A stretch of DNA of 64,000 nucleotides from Gammaproteobacteria bacterium. Its GTDB lineage: Bacteria > Pseudomonadota > Gammaproteobacteria > Steroidobacterales > Steroidobacteraceae. The DNA lies in the NCBI GenBank assembly GCA_025359565.1, contig JANYFY010000009.1:558001-622000 (forward strand), given 5' to 3'. The translations under genes were made by a program, and so were the position numbers. Positions 45,579 through 57,968 of the stretch are shown here, one piece after another. Position 1 is the stretch's first letter, and the number at the start of each line of letters is the position of its first letter. A model generated the notes under the pieces. That model saw only the letters and a list, made by a program, of their open reading frames with translations. It had not been told where the DNA came from and made no database searches.

Positions 45579-46526
45579 CTACAAGTATTTGTTTATTTTT
45601 GGGTTAAGGAGGCGCATCGTTGGCCGTTTGGGTACCAGCGCCACCTGCCAATGCTCAACCGCCCAGCCCCAAATTTCGGGAATAGTGCCCAAATGGAGCG
45701 ATTGAGGCGGTTTTAGACCTAACATTTGAAATACCTCGATGAGCTGCATGCCGATGTCGCTGGAACACAGAGAAAGACTGCGCCGAGACTTGGCGAGTTT
45801 AAGACCGCCTTCTTCAACTAATGTGGGTACGTGGGCGTACTCGGGAGTTGCCAGTTGAAGCTGCTGTTGTAAATAAATTTGGCGAGGGGTTTCGTCAATG
45901 AGATCGGCGCCGCGTACCACGTGGGTAACCCCCTGGTCTGCATCATCGACCACGACCGCCAATAGATAGGAGATGAGCTGGTCACGTCGTCGAATCAGCA
46001 AATCACCGCTGGTAGCGGCGACGTCCTGGTAAATGGACCCCTGAATCCGATCTAGAAAATGAATGGTGTGGGGCACGACTATGAGCCGAACACCGGTCGG
46101 TACGAGGTGCGGGCGGTCGCGACAGGTGCCTGGGTAGCGGCTGTGTTTGCCTAAGTCTTCACGGGTACAGGAGCAATCAAAACTTAAGTGTCGATCTCGA
46201 AGGCTGCGCAAAGCTTCAAGATATAAGTGGCTGCGCGTGCTTTGACGAACCACTTCGGCATCCCATTCAAATCCAAAATCTTCCAAAACTCGAAGGATCT
46301 TTTGAGCGGCACCGTCGACTTCGCGGGGTCGATCTAAGTCCTCTATTCGCACTATCCAGCGACCTTGTACTGCGCGAGCATCGAGGTAACTGGCGACCGC
46401 TGTGTAAAGAGACCCAAGATGGAGTAGGCCGGTGGGCGAGGGTGCAAATCGACCTACATAGGAACGGGGGATATTACTAGCGGTATCGGTCGTCGCGATC
46501 GCCGTATTGTTTTTCGCGACGCTCAC
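45579..46526 (-). CDS. gluQ: Glutamyl-Q tRNA(Asp) synthetase
   Basis: The 315-residue paralogue of glutamyl-tRNA synthetase attaches glutamate to queuosine in tRNA-Asp. It has the class I HIGH-like HLGS after APSPTG, a zinc-binding set (SCTRED with YPGTCR), and KLAKSRR replacing KMSKS; the anticodon-binding half is missing, as expected. The GTG start at 46526 overlaps dksA by 50 nt; no later start codon fits. A queF gene for queuosine lies two genes away. Confidence 0.9.
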   Translation of the reverse strand: MSVAKNNTAIATTDTASNIPRSYVGRFAPSPTGLLHLGSLYTAVASYLDARAVQGRWIVRIEDLDRPREVDGAAQKILRVLEDFGFEWDAEVVRQSTRSHLYLEALRSLRDRHLSFDCSCTREDLGKHSRYPGTCRDRPHLVPTGVRLIVVPHTIHFLDRIQGSIYQDVAATSGDLLIRRRDQLISYLLAVVVDDADQGVTHVVRGADLIDETPRQIYLQQQLQLATPEYAHVPTLVEEGGLKLAKSRRSLSLCSSDIGMQLIEVFQMLGLKPPQSLHLGTIPEIWGWAVEHWQVALVPKRPTMRLLNPKINKYL

Positions 46527-47379
46527 GCCGCTCCTGTGCTTCGACCGATAAAGTCGCTACCGGGCGCGCCTCTAGACGCTTGATGCCGATTTCCTCGCCC
46601 GTCTCCAGGCAATACCCGTACGAACCATCTTCAATACGTTTCAGTGCCGAATCAATTTTCCGAATCAATTTACGTTCACGGTCACGAGTACGAAGCTCTA
46701 GACTAAATTCCTCTTCTTGGGTGGCACGATCATTCGGATCGGGGAAATTTGCAGCCTCGTCCTTCATGTGCAGGACCGTGCGATCCACCTCAACCATCAG
46801 ATCACGCTTCCACTTCTGCAGAATCGTGGTGAAATGATCGATCTGTACCTTATTCATGTACTGCTCGCCACGACGCGAGATATAAGGTTTCACATTGCGC
46901 GGACCCGTCAACAAGCTCGGCGAGCCGGGCTGATCCTCGCCATCCTCGTCCACGGACACGCTTCGTGGCATCACCATAGGCCGAATATCAAATTTAATCG
47001 GTGGCGCTTTTTCGACGACTTGTTTAGGGGATTTGGCCGGTTTGACGGGTTTAATCGGCTTGGTCGGCTTTGCAGGCTTAAGCAACGTGACTTTGGCTGG
47101 TTTAGGGACCTCGGTGGCAATCTTACCGGCAACGCTAGGCTTACCGGCAACGCTAGGTTTATGCGACACAACCGGTTTAGTGGCTACTTTTACGGGCTTT
47201 GATCTTAAAGGTACAGACTTAACAACAGCTTTGGATACTTTCACGGGGACCTTAGGGTGTACAACCGCCTTACGTTTAGCGGGTGGCAATACGGCCTTAT
47301 GGACCGCAGCCTTGGCAGTCGACTTTTTAGGGCCGACTTTCGGCTTCTTAGCCGTTTTTATGGGTTTTTTTGAGGGCAT
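46477..47379 (-). CDS. dksA: DksA-family RNA polymerase regulator with long basic N-terminal extension
   Basis: At 300 residues this is about twice the usual DksA length. The last 150 residues are DksA: a coiled coil with the acidic tip region near DRATQEEEF and the SLELRTRDRERKLIRKID segment, then YGYCLETGEEIGIKRLEARPVATLS. Of the four zinc cysteines only the first remains: Cys257, then Thr260, Ser278 and Ala281 at exact DksA spacing. The first 150 residues are rich in Lys, Pro, Val and Ala, like histone H1. DksA with ppGpp tunes rRNA and amino acid promoters. It is followed by gluQ, the usual neighbour. Confidence 0.9.
   Translation of the reverse strand: MPSKKPIKTAKKPKVGPKKSTAKAAVHKAVLPPAKRKAVVHPKVPVKVSKAVVKSVPLRSKPVKVATKPVVSHKPSVAGKPSVAGKIATEVPKPAKVTLLKPAKPTKPIKPVKPAKSPKQVVEKAPPIKFDIRPMVMPRSVSVDEDGEDQPGSPSLLTGPRNVKPYISRRGEQYMNKVQIDHFTTILQKWKRDLMVEVDRTVLHMKDEAANFPDPNDRATQEEEFSLELRTRDRERKLIRKIDSALKRIEDGSYGYCLETGEEIGIKRLEARPVATLSVEAQERRERREKQYGDRDDRYR
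47122..47157 (-). repeat. Two 18-bp tandem units inside dksA
   Basis: Two identical 18-bp copies encode KPSVAG twice in the basic extension of DksA. This is a recent in-frame duplication that shows the tail is length-flexible. Confidence 0.95.
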
Positions 47380-47415
47380 TTAGGAACTCCGCCACCTAAC
47401 CTTAAAGAACGCGCG

Positions 47416-47443
47416 ATTATACCGACGCACGGCGCCCTGTACA
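47416..47443 (-). promoter_or_regulatory. Promoter of dksA
   Basis: On the minus strand TGTACA at 47438-47443, a 16-bp spacer, then a perfect TATAAT at 47416-47421, followed by a GC-rich CGCGCG discriminator. A GC-rich discriminator is typical for promoters that respond to ppGpp and DksA, so autoregulation is possible. Confidence 0.5.
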
Positions 47444-47448
47444 GTGCG

Positions 47449-47820
47449 TTAACACACCGGATTCGACCAGCCCGTTTGCCGATGTTCCGCTATCACGCTG
47501 GTGTAAATGCCACCCCGTACATTAAATTTTGCCGTGAGGCGCATAAACCTCGGAGCAGTGGCCGCGACCAAAGCGCGCAGTATTTCATTGGTAACGGCTT
47601 CGTGGAATGCGCCGCGGCTACGGAATGACCAAATATACAATTTCAATGATTTCAATTCGACACAGCGTTCATTTGGAACGTATTCGAGCTTCAAAGTGGC
47701 AAAGTCCGGCTGTCCAGTCTTAGGACAAAGACAACTGAATTCCGGCATGGTCATGCGTATGGTGTAGTCGGTGTCAATAGATGGATTGGCAAAAGTTTCG
47801 AGACTGGAAGGAGGCGTCAT
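47449..47820 (-). CDS. queF: NADPH-dependent 7-cyano-7-deazaguanine reductase QueF (type I)
   Basis: The 123-residue enzyme reduces preQ0 to preQ1 in queuosine biosynthesis. The substrate-binding Cys is in LCPKTGQPD (Cys32) and the catalytic Asp is Asp39; the QueF motif [13 protein letters not shown] lies near residue 56. This single-domain form contrasts with the longer E. coli enzyme. Its product feeds the queuosine modified further by GluQ, encoded nearby. Confidence 0.93.
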   Translation of the reverse strand: MTPPSSLETFANPSIDTDYTIRMTMPEFSCLCPKTGQPDFATLKLEYVPNERCVELKSLKLYIWSFRSRGAFHEAVTNEILRALVAATAPRFMRLTAKFNVRGGIYTSVIAEHRQTGWSNPVC

Positions 47821-47947
47821 CGGTTCAACTTCTTAAGTTTAAGGGGTTTACGAGAGTAGTGATTACTTTACACTACACGGCAGATTGACGGCCACGCGCC
47901 TCTTTAATTTTTTTCCAAGGCCAGTCAAACGGAAGGTTAATAAAAAC

Positions 47948-50900
47948 ATGCGCTTAACAAAGCTCAAAATTGCCGGTTTCAAGTCGTTTGTCGATCCCAC
48001 GTCGATTACGTTTCCCAGTAGTTTGACGGGCGTAGTGGGACCTAATGGCTGCGGTAAATCTAACATTATCGATGCCGTACGCTGGGTGATGGGAGAAATA
48101 TCCGCCAAGCACCTCCGTGGTGAATCAATGGCGGATGTCATATTTAATGGATCCTCCGCGCGTAAGCCCTTAGGGACCGCCTCCGTTGAAATGGTATTCG
48201 ACAATTCAGATGGAAAAATTGGTGGCGAATATGCTAACTACAACGAAGTAGCCCTCCGCCGTGCCGTCAGTCGTGACGGAACTTCCGACTATTTTATCAA
48301 TGGCGTGAAAGTGCGGCGCAAAGATATCACTCAGTTATTCCTCGGTACGGGATTAGGTACCCGCAGTTACGCGATCATTGAACAAGGAATGATCTCGCGA
48401 ATTATTGACGCACGACCCGACGATTTGCGCGCATTTTTAGAGGAAGCTGCCGGGGTGTCGCGCTACAAAGAACGCCGTCGTGAAACCGAGAATCGAATTG
48501 CTAGCACACGGGAGAATTTAGATCGCCTTAATGATTTGCGTGAGGAGGTCGATAAACAAATTCGCCACTTACAACGCCAAGCAGCCACCGCAAGGCGTTA
48601 TCAAACACTCAAAGAGGAGGAGCGCAAACTTCACGCAGAGCTGCTTGCATTACGGCTACAAAGTTTGGACCATGATATTGGTGTGCGCGACGCGGCGACG
48701 CAGCATTGCGAGACACAACTACAGGCTACGATCGCTAATTTGCGCGCCGCTGAGGCTGAGATCGAACGTATAAGGGTCGATCAAACTGCAAAAAATGAGG
48801 CGTTGACTACCATCCAAGCGCATTTTTACCGTGCTGGCGGTGAAGTCACTCGGATTGAGCAGAGTATTCAACATGCGCGCGAACTGCGGCAACGGCAGCA
48901 GTCAGAGCTAGACCAGGCTCAAACCCAAGTTCAGGAGCTTACCGCAACACTACTGCGCGATCAGGGCCAGATTCAGTCCTTGTCGGTCGAACTTGACCAT
49001 ATGGGACCTGAGCTTGAATCAGCGCATGCCAAAGAAGCCGATCTCGCTGGACTGTTAGAGCGTTGCGAACTGGCAATCAATAGTTGGCAACAACACTGGC
49101 ACTCGCACACTGAAGCCGCGGCCTTGGCGCAGCGCGAAACGCAAGTCGAACGGGCTCGTATTGAGCAGCTGGAAAATCAGCAACGTCGATTATTGCAAGA
49201 GCATGATCGGCAACAGATTGAGCACGATACGCTGGTGCACAATAGTCTTAACGTCGCACTGGAGAGCTTATCAGATCAGACAACCCTCGTGCATGATGCA
49301 CGGCTGCGGTCGAGCGCGTCGTTACAAGAATTACTCGCTGAGTTTGCACAACTACGCGCGCAGGAACGCGAACAAGCGCAGACGCTTAATACCTTAAGGG
49401 GTGCTTGGCAAGCGGCGTTGGGCACTCAAGTGTCGACCGAAGCGTTGCAACAAGCGGCCCTCGGTAAGGCGTCGGGTAAAGTTACCCACTGGCTGAAAGC
49501 ACAGTCACTGGATCATCTCCCTCGAGTCGCGCAACAATTGCGAGTAGATCGTGGATGGGAGCGAGCGGTTGAAACCGTGTTAGGGTCCTATTTGGAAGCA
49601 GTATGCGTTGATGGCTTAGACAGCGTCACTGATGCACTGACAAGTTTCGACGGTGGGCAATTGGCGATTGTCAGCGTGAGTGACGTTGGGGCTGCGACTC
49701 TTGGGGAAAATGCATTGCAGACCAAGGTGCATGGCGCCACAATTTTGAGTTCGATCATGGCAACGGTCTACACCGCCGAGACTTTGAGCGATGCATTGGC
49801 GCAGCGTCGGCAATTGAAAGCCGGAGAGTCGGTGGTGACTCGCGATGGCGTATGGCTTGGACTTGACTGGCTGCGTTTGTCGCGGGACCAAGATCCACAT
49901 GCCGGCATGATCGAGCGTGAAGAGACTTTGCGAGAAGTACGCGTAGCGGTTGCCAAGCTTGCCAGCGAGGTTCAGGAGCTTGAGAAAAAATTGGACATGA
50001 CGCGGGAGCGCGTGCGCGAATACGAGGATCGTCGCGAACATTTACAAACCGAAGTTAACCGTCTGCATCGAGAACACGTAGATCGACGCGCCGAATTTGA
50101 CGCCGCGAATGCCCGTAAAGAAGATGGCATACGGCGGTTGAGCGTACTATCGACTGGGCTTGCGGATGCGGCAGCAGAATTAAATCGATGCGAAACTGAA
50201 ATACGTCTCGCGCGGTCACGCATGGAGGCAGCGATCGAGTCGCTGGTCACTCTGGAGCCGCTGCGGTTAGAGCTTGAGCAAGAACGCGATCGAGTCCGAG
50301 CGGAGCAAAGCGCTACTCGATTGACGGCAACTGACGCGCAAGCTGTCGCTCGAGAGTTAGGCTTGCAGGTGCAGTCGCGTCGCTCCTCGCAGGCATCGTT
50401 AATGACCAGCCTGGTGCGTGTCCAAACTCAAGTAGATACCTTTGTGTCTCGGCGCAATGAACTCGCTGAGCAGCTCGCAGGTGTTGATGCCCTTGGCGCG
50501 TTGCAAAGCCAGCTTGATCAAGCCTTGCAAGTACACTTGGGGTTTGAAACAGCGTTACAAACGGCGCGTTTGGCGAGCGATGAGTTGGATGCCACACTGC
50601 GTGGGCGCGATGAGCATCGGCTGGCGACCGAGATTACGGTCAATGCGGCGCGTAAATCCATGGATGATGCACGCCTCGCGGCCGAACAAATTCGGGCTCG
50701 CCGCGAGAGTATTGCGGAACAAATGCTTGCCACTGGGTTCGAGCTTACCGTACTAATGGCGCAAATGCTTCCAGAAGCCAACGCGCAAGCATGGGATACA
50801 AACCTTACCGAAACCCGCGTTAAAATAGAACGGCTGGGTCAAGTCAATTTAGCGGCAATCGGTGAGTTTAAGGAGCAGTCCGAGAGGAAAGAATATTTGG

Positions 50901-51448
50901 ACCGTCAGTGCAAGGATCTCACCGATGCGTTGGAAACTTTAGAATCGGCCATGCGTAAAATTGACCGCGAAACGCGCACGCGCTTCCAAGATACATTTGA
51001 TAAGGTCAATGCCGGCTTAAAAGAGAAGTTTCCGCGGCTTTTTGGCGGCGGACATGCGTATTTAGAGCTGACCGGTGAAGAATCTTCGGTAGCGGGTGTG
51101 TCTGTAATGGCGCGTCCGCCGGGTAAGCGCAACAGCACAATCAGCCAACTTTCGGGTGGCGAAAAAGCATTGACCGCGGTGGCGTTGGTGTTTGCAATTT
51201 TCGATTTAAATCCGGCGCCTTTCTGTTTGCTCGACGAAGTTGACGCACCGTTGGATGAGAATAACGTGGGTCGGTTTTGCGATATAGTTCGCGAAATGTC
51301 GCGCAGTGTGCAATTTATATTTATCACGCATAATAAAAGTACGATGGAATTAGCTTCGCAACTCGTGGGTGTCACTATGAATGAACCTGGAGTATCGCGT
51401 TTAGTGGCGGTAGATGTAGATGAAGCGGTACGCATGGCGGCAATGTAA
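47948..51448 (+). CDS. smc: Chromosome partition protein SMC
   Basis: The 1166-residue ATPase compacts and segregates chromosomes with ScpA and ScpB. N-terminal Walker A is GPNGCGKSN, and the C-terminal head has the signature LSGGEKALTA and Walker B FCLLDEVDAPLDENN. Long coiled coils flank a hinge at about residues 500-660. The ATG at 47948 with GGAAGG upstream gives MRLTKLKIAGFKSF; the frame is open earlier. scpA and scpB are encoded 6.5 kb away, so the full complex is present. Confidence 0.97.
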   Translation: MRLTKLKIAGFKSFVDPTSITFPSSLTGVVGPNGCGKSNIIDAVRWVMGEISAKHLRGESMADVIFNGSSARKPLGTASVEMVFDNSDGKIGGEYANYNEVALRRAVSRDGTSDYFINGVKVRRKDITQLFLGTGLGTRSYAIIEQGMISRIIDARPDDLRAFLEEAAGVSRYKERRRETENRIASTRENLDRLNDLREEVDKQIRHLQRQAATARRYQTLKEEERKLHAELLALRLQSLDHDIGVRDAATQHCETQLQATIANLRAAEAEIERIRVDQTAKNEALTTIQAHFYRAGGEVTRIEQSIQHARELRQRQQSELDQAQTQVQELTATLLRDQGQIQSLSVELDHMGPELESAHAKEADLAGLLERCELAINSWQQHWHSHTEAAALAQRETQVERARIEQLENQQRRLLQEHDRQQIEHDTLVHNSLNVALESLSDQTTLVHDARLRSSASLQELLAEFAQLRAQEREQAQTLNTLRGAWQAALGTQVSTEALQQAALGKASGKVTHWLKAQSLDHLPRVAQQLRVDRGWERAVETVLGSYLEAVCVDGLDSVTDALTSFDGGQLAIVSVSDVGAATLGENALQTKVHGATILSSIMATVYTAETLSDALAQRRQLKAGESVVTRDGVWLGLDWLRLSRDQDPHAGMIEREETLREVRVAVAKLASEVQELEKKLDMTRERVREYEDRREHLQTEVNRLHREHVDRRAEFDAANARKEDGIRRLSVLSTGLADAAAELNRCETEIRLARSRMEAAIESLVTLEPLRLELEQERDRVRAEQSATRLTATDAQAVARELGLQVQSRRSSQASLMTSLVRVQTQVDTFVSRRNELAEQLAGVDALGALQSQLDQALQVHLGFETALQTARLASDELDATLRGRDEHRLATEITVNAARKSMDDARLAAEQIRARRESIAEQMLATGFELTVLMAQMLPEANAQAWDTNLTETRVKIERLGQVNLAAIGEFKEQSERKEYLDRQCKDLTDALETLESAMRKIDRETRTRFQDTFDKVNAGLKEKFPRLFGGGHAYLELTGEESSVAGVSVMARPPGKRNSTISQLSGGEKALTAVALVFAIFDLNPAPFCLLDEVDAPLDENNVGRFCDIVREMSRSVQFIFITHNKSTMELASQLVGVTMNEPGVSRLVAVDVDEAVRMAAM

Positions 51449-51459
51449 GGGTTGATCAT

Positions 51460-54200
<2,741 letters not shown>

Positions 54201-54201
54201 A

Positions 54202-54229
54202 GCCAGGCGAATTCGTAAATCCGCCTGGC
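54202..54229. terminator. Hairpin between ligA and the parvulin gene
   Basis: GCCAGGCG and CGCCTGGC pair across a 12-nt loop between two convergent genes. Read leftward it is followed by TTTATTTT, so it can terminate the parvulin transcript and perhaps that of ligA. Confidence 0.65.
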
Positions 54230-54263
54230 CTGTATATAAAGAGCAAACCTCAAGCGGGAATTT

Positions 54264-55121
54264 TTAAATCTTTTTCTCGATTTTGGCAGTCTTTTTCAAC
54301 TCATCCACATAAGTCTGTAATTTCTTTTGCATGACGCGATTGCCGACCTGTTCTTTCACCTGATCAAAGGGTGGCGGCGCGACGTCGCGCATATCGTCCA
54401 GTTTGATGATGTGCCAACCAAATTGGGTTTGCACGGGGGCGCTGGTCATTTCACCTTTCTTTAGCAGTTTAACCGCGTCGGAAAAAGGCTTAACCATACC
54501 GGCAGGTTTAAACCAACCGAGATCACCACCATTAGTTTTCGACCCGTCGATTGAATTCGCCTTGGCGATTTCGTCAAACTTAGCGCCACCTTTAATACGC
54601 TTAATAAGCTGGTCGGCGAGATCCTTATCCTTCGCAGCCAACAAGATGTGCCGGGCGTGATATTCAGTTTTATCCATGGCCGCCACGGCGCTGTCGTACT
54701 CGGCATGCAGCTCGGCATCCGTAGCTTCTTTACCTTTTAGATATTTCTGGGATTCGGCATCGGCCAGCAACCGCATGCGAGTCACATCCATTTTGGCGAT
54801 CACATCCGCGTCTTTATCCAAGCCATCTTTTTGTGCTTGATGACCAATGAGTTGCATACTGACTAATTCGTCTAACACTTGTGCCTTTTGCTCAGGTGTA
54901 AGTTCAGTGGCAGGTTTGCCCTGTAGCAAACTCTTGATGTAAAAATCGTACGAGGCATGCGATATTGGCGTTCCGTCGACAACAGCGACTGGCGGCGTTA
55001 CGGGCATGGGCGCACTGGCAGGCGTGACCGCCGTTTGCCCCTTACCGCAACCCGTTAAAACTACCGCAGCAGCGGCGGCGATAGACACGCGGGTCCACGA
55101 TGCACATAAAAATTGGGTCAT
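54264..55121 (-). CDS. PpiC-type peptidyl-prolyl isomerase lipoprotein
   Basis: A 285-residue exported protein with a lipobox (VLTGC, Cys25) and a parvulin domain (about 153-245): ARHILLAAKDKDLAD, GAKFDEIAKANSIDGSKTNGGDLGWF and TQFGWHIIKL. Flanking helices are chaperone-like as in SurA/PrsA-type proteins. It probably assists folding of exported proteins at the periplasmic membrane face. It lies 56 bp downstream of bolA on the same strand. Confidence 0.92.
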   Translation of the reverse strand: MTQFLCASWTRVSIAAAAAVVLTGCGKGQTAVTPASAPMPVTPPVAVVDGTPISHASYDFYIKSLLQGKPATELTPEQKAQVLDELVSMQLIGHQAQKDGLDKDADVIAKMDVTRMRLLADAESQKYLKGKEATDAELHAEYDSAVAAMDKTEYHARHILLAAKDKDLADQLIKRIKGGAKFDEIAKANSIDGSKTNGGDLGWFKPAGMVKPFSDAVKLLKKGEMTSAPVQTQFGWHIIKLDDMRDVAPPPFDQVKEQVGNRVMQKKLQTYVDELKKTAKIEKKI

Positions 55122-55177
55122 TTGAGTCCTCTACTCGGAAAAAAGCAGGCCGATATGGCCGCGCCTAGCTGCATAGT

Positions 55178-55459
55178 TTAGCCTTTTTCAGCAGGCTGCG
55201 GGGTACCGACTTGTAAGCTTAAGGCATGGATGTCCGTTTGCATGAGATCACCGACGGCTGCATACACCAAACGGTGGCGGGCGAGGGTCGATAGACCCGC
55301 AAAATGGGCCGCGACAATCTGCACATGAAAATGTCCCAGACCGCCTGCCGCACCCGCGTGGCCTGCATGTAAATGACTTTCGTTGGTTATAACGAGTTCT
55401 ACCGGGTGAAAGTGCGCTTCCAGTCGTTGCCGGAGCTGCTGTTCGCGCGTGTTAACCAT
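55178..55459 (-). CDS. bolA: BolA-family protein
   Basis: A 93-residue protein with the BolA core: VELVITNESHLHAGHAG, HFHVQIVAAHFAGLSTLARHRLVYAAVGDLM and DIHALSLQV. The histidines in the HAGH and HFH segments can bind an iron-sulfur cluster with a monothiol glutaredoxin. The start overlaps the yciB end by 8 nt. Confidence 0.92.
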   Translation of the reverse strand: MVNTREQQLRQRLEAHFHPVELVITNESHLHAGHAGAAGGLGHFHVQIVAAHFAGLSTLARHRLVYAAVGDLMQTDIHALSLQVGTPQPAEKG

Positions 55460-56018
55460 TTGCAGGTGGTTCCTGCGGCTCTACTTTGCGCTTGCTAAAA
55501 AGCCACACCACTTGAGGCATCATGAACAGCATCATCGCAATCGTAATACCAAAAACTTTGACGTTTACCCAGACACTCTCGGAGAAATTGTGCGCAACAT
55601 ATAAATTCGCCCAGGCTAAAACAACGAACCAGCCTACCCATAGGTAGTTGAGTCGTGACCAAGCTCGCGGCGATACGTCCAAGGGTTCAGGGAATACCGA
55701 TTCAAGTGCGCGCCGCGCCAACGGCTGCTTACCAATAAAAGCACTGCCCAGAAACACCAAGGCCGTCAAACCCAACAAAATGGTGGGCTTTAGTTGGATA
55801 AAGCGTTTATCGTGAAAGGCCAAGGTGGCGGTGCCTAACACTAATGCCACCGACGTAGTCACCCAATGCATCGTTTTGAACTGTCCGGTATGCAATCGAT
55901 GCACTACTAATTGGAGCACAAAAGCAACCATTAACACCGCCGTGGCGGTGTAAATGTCAAACAGCTTAAAGCCTATAAAAAATGCCAATAACGGCAACCA
56001 TTCGAGAAGTTGGTTCAT
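55452..56018 (-). CDS. yciB: Inner-membrane septation protein YciB/IspZ
   Basis: A 188-residue membrane protein with five helices. The family segments LPLLAFFIGFKLFDIYTATAVLM, FIQLKPTILLGLTALVFLG and LNYLWVGWFVVLAWANLYVA are present. YciB is linked to cell envelope integrity and septation. The ATG at 56018 is preferred to TTG 56048; it is divergent from yciO, 22 bp apart. Confidence 0.92.
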   Translation of the reverse strand: MNQLLEWLPLLAFFIGFKLFDIYTATAVLMVAFVLQLVVHRLHTGQFKTMHWVTTSVALVLGTATLAFHDKRFIQLKPTILLGLTALVFLGSAFIGKQPLARRALESVFPEPLDVSPRAWSRLNYLWVGWFVVLAWANLYVAHNFSESVWVNVKVFGITIAMMLFMMPQVVWLFSKRKVEPQEPPANG

Positions 56019-56040
56019 GCGCGTATCATAGCGGAGAGCT

Positions 56041-56676
56041 ATGAGCATCTATCTACAATTGCACCCAGTCTCGCCCCAGCTACGTTTTATCCGTCAAGCA
56101 GCAGCCCTTTTACGCTCAGGCGCGGTATTGGTGTACCCCACCGATTCCTGTTACGCCCTCGGGTGCCATATTGGTGACAAGCAGGCCCTCGATCGAATAC
56201 GAGCCATTCGTCAGACTGATCGGAACCATCATTTCACGCTCGTTTGCCGAGATTTAACTGAAGTCGGGCACTATGCCCTGGTTGATAATTGGCAATATCG
56301 CCTACTTCGTGCTCACACCCCAGGGCCTTATACTTTCTTGCTCAAAGCATCGAAACAGACGCCCCGGCGCCTGAAACATGAACGTTCCGGAACGATCGGA
56401 CTGCGCGTCCCCGATCACCCCGTCACAGCCATGCTGCTCAAAGAATTGGGCGAACCCATCATGAGCTCCACTTTGTTACTTCCGGGCGACGAATTACCCA
56501 TGACCGATGCTAAAGAAATTTATATCCAATTAGAACGCGAGGTCGATATGGTGCTGGACGGCGGCAATTGCGGGCTTGTACCCACCTCGGTAATTGACCT
56601 ATCGACCGACCAGGCCATTATCGTACGAATCGGCCGGGGCGACGTAACCCCCTTTGCAGCTCCTCAAAACGTATAA
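56041..56676 (+). CDS. yciO: YciO/Sua5-YrdC family protein
   Basis: The 211-residue protein has the YrdC fold with GAVLVYPTDSCYALGC (about 28-43), TPGPYTFLLKA and RSGTIGLRVPDHP. Related TsaC makes threonylcarbamoyl-AMP for tRNA; YciO-type proteins are a separate group with weak or unclear activity. It is upstream of trpS, as in Xanthomonadales-like genomes. Confidence 0.9.
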   Translation: MSIYLQLHPVSPQLRFIRQAAALLRSGAVLVYPTDSCYALGCHIGDKQALDRIRAIRQTDRNHHFTLVCRDLTEVGHYALVDNWQYRLLRAHTPGPYTFLLKASKQTPRRLKHERSGTIGLRVPDHPVTAMLLKELGEPIMSSTLLLPGDELPMTDAKEIYIQLEREVDMVLDGGNCGLVPTSVIDLSTDQAIIVRIGRGDVTPFAAPQNV

Positions 56677-56692
56677 TAGCCACGAAGCGCGG

Positions 56693-56722
56693 TTGACGTA
56701 TCTCGCGTAAAATCGAGACAAT
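56693..56722 (+). promoter_or_regulatory. Possible promoter of trpS
   Basis: TTGACG at 56693-56698, an 18-bp spacer, then GACAAT at 56717-56722, in the 77-bp gap before trpS. The -10 is weak. Confidence 0.35.
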
Positions 56723-56753
56723 GAGGGCAAGCATTGGATTTATATAAAGTAAT

Positions 56754-57968
56754 ATGAGCGGACCTATCCAAAATCGACGGGTCCTTTCAGGCATGCGCCC
56801 GACCGGGCAGCTGCATTTAGGCAACTATCACGGAGCATTGAAGAACTGGATCGAGCTTCAGTATCAATACGAATGCTATTTTTTTGTGGCTGATTGGCAT
56901 GCCTTGACCACCGGCTACGAAGACACCGCCAAGCTTGAAAGCTATGTTTGGAGCATGGTCATCGACTGGTTGGCCGCTGGCCTTAATCCCGGAGTCGCCA
57001 CGCTGTTTGTGCAGTCCAAAGTGCCAGAGCATGCCGAGCTGCATTTGTTGCTCTCGATGATTACCCCCTTAGGGTGGCTTGAGCGCGTTCCCTCCTATAA
57101 GGATCAGCAGGTGCAACTGGCCGATCACGACTTGAGTACTTATGGATTTCTAGGATATCCCTTACTGCAATCCGCCGACATATTGCTCTATCGACCGCAG
57201 TATGTACCGGTGGGTGAGGATCAAGTCGCGCACGTGGAAATTACCCGCGAAGTGGCACGACGATTCAACCACATCTATGGTCGCGAAGCGGGCTTTGAGC
57301 AGAAAGTCGAAAAGGCCATTAAAAGCCTAGGTTCCAAGAATTCAGCGCTGTACCGCGCAATGCGTAAAGAATTTCAAGAACAAGGTGATGCAGGGGCATT
57401 GGCAAAAGCCCGTTCGCTGGTCGAAGCTAATGCAAGGCTCACGGTCGCCGATCGCGATCGATTATTGGGCTTTATTGAAGGCGCTGGCATTTCAATTCTG
57501 ACCGAACCCGAGGTATTGCTGACAGCAACGCCCAAGGTGTCAGGTCTTGATGGCCGAAAGATGTCGAAATCCTATGGCAACACCATCGGGTTACGTGAAG
57601 ACACGGATTCAGTGGTCAAAAAACTTAAAACCATGCAAACCGATCCTGCCCGGGCGCGACGCACAGATCCTGGTGACCCTGAAAAATGTCCGGTATGGGA
57701 TCTCCATAAAATATATTCAAATTCCGCCACCCAAACTTGGGTTCAACAGGGCTGCCGCAGCGCCGGTATCGGGTGTTTGGAATGCAAAGCTCCCTTAATT
57801 GAGAAGGTGGTCGAGGAGATCTCGCTCTTCCGCAAACGGGCGCAGGAATTTGAAGAGAACCCCGAACTGGTACGCGGTATCATCGCCGAAGGCGGCGAGC
57901 GTGCGCGCGATGTGGCGCGTGATACCTTGGACTTGGTGCGTCAATCTATGGGCATGAATTATCGATGA
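56754..57968 (+). CDS. trpS: Tryptophanyl-tRNA synthetase
   Basis: The 404-residue class I synthetase carries HLGNYHG for HIGH and KMSKS in full. It is about 65 residues longer than the E. coli enzyme because of an insertion around residues 180-245 (helical, with KSLGSKNSALYRAM), seen in some non-enteric lineages. The stop overlaps scpA by 4 nt. Confidence 0.96.
   Translation: MSGPIQNRRVLSGMRPTGQLHLGNYHGALKNWIELQYQYECYFFVADWHALTTGYEDTAKLESYVWSMVIDWLAAGLNPGVATLFVQSKVPEHAELHLLLSMITPLGWLERVPSYKDQQVQLADHDLSTYGFLGYPLLQSADILLYRPQYVPVGEDQVAHVEITREVARRFNHIYGREAGFEQKVEKAIKSLGSKNSALYRAMRKEFQEQGDAGALAKARSLVEANARLTVADRDRLLGFIEGAGISILTEPEVLLTATPKVSGLDGRKMSKSYGNTIGLREDTDSVVKKLKTMQTDPARARRTDPGDPEKCPVWDLHKIYSNSATQTWVQQGCRSAGIGCLECKAPLIEKVVEEISLFRKRAQEFEENPELVRGIIAEGGERARDVARDTLDLVRQSMGMNYR

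Noticed and set aside
47033-47383. Plus-strand open frame of 116 codons opposite dksA
   Set aside because: It is the mirror of the lysine- and proline-rich coding repeat, with low-complexity Gly, Thr and Leu; no ribosome site or domain.
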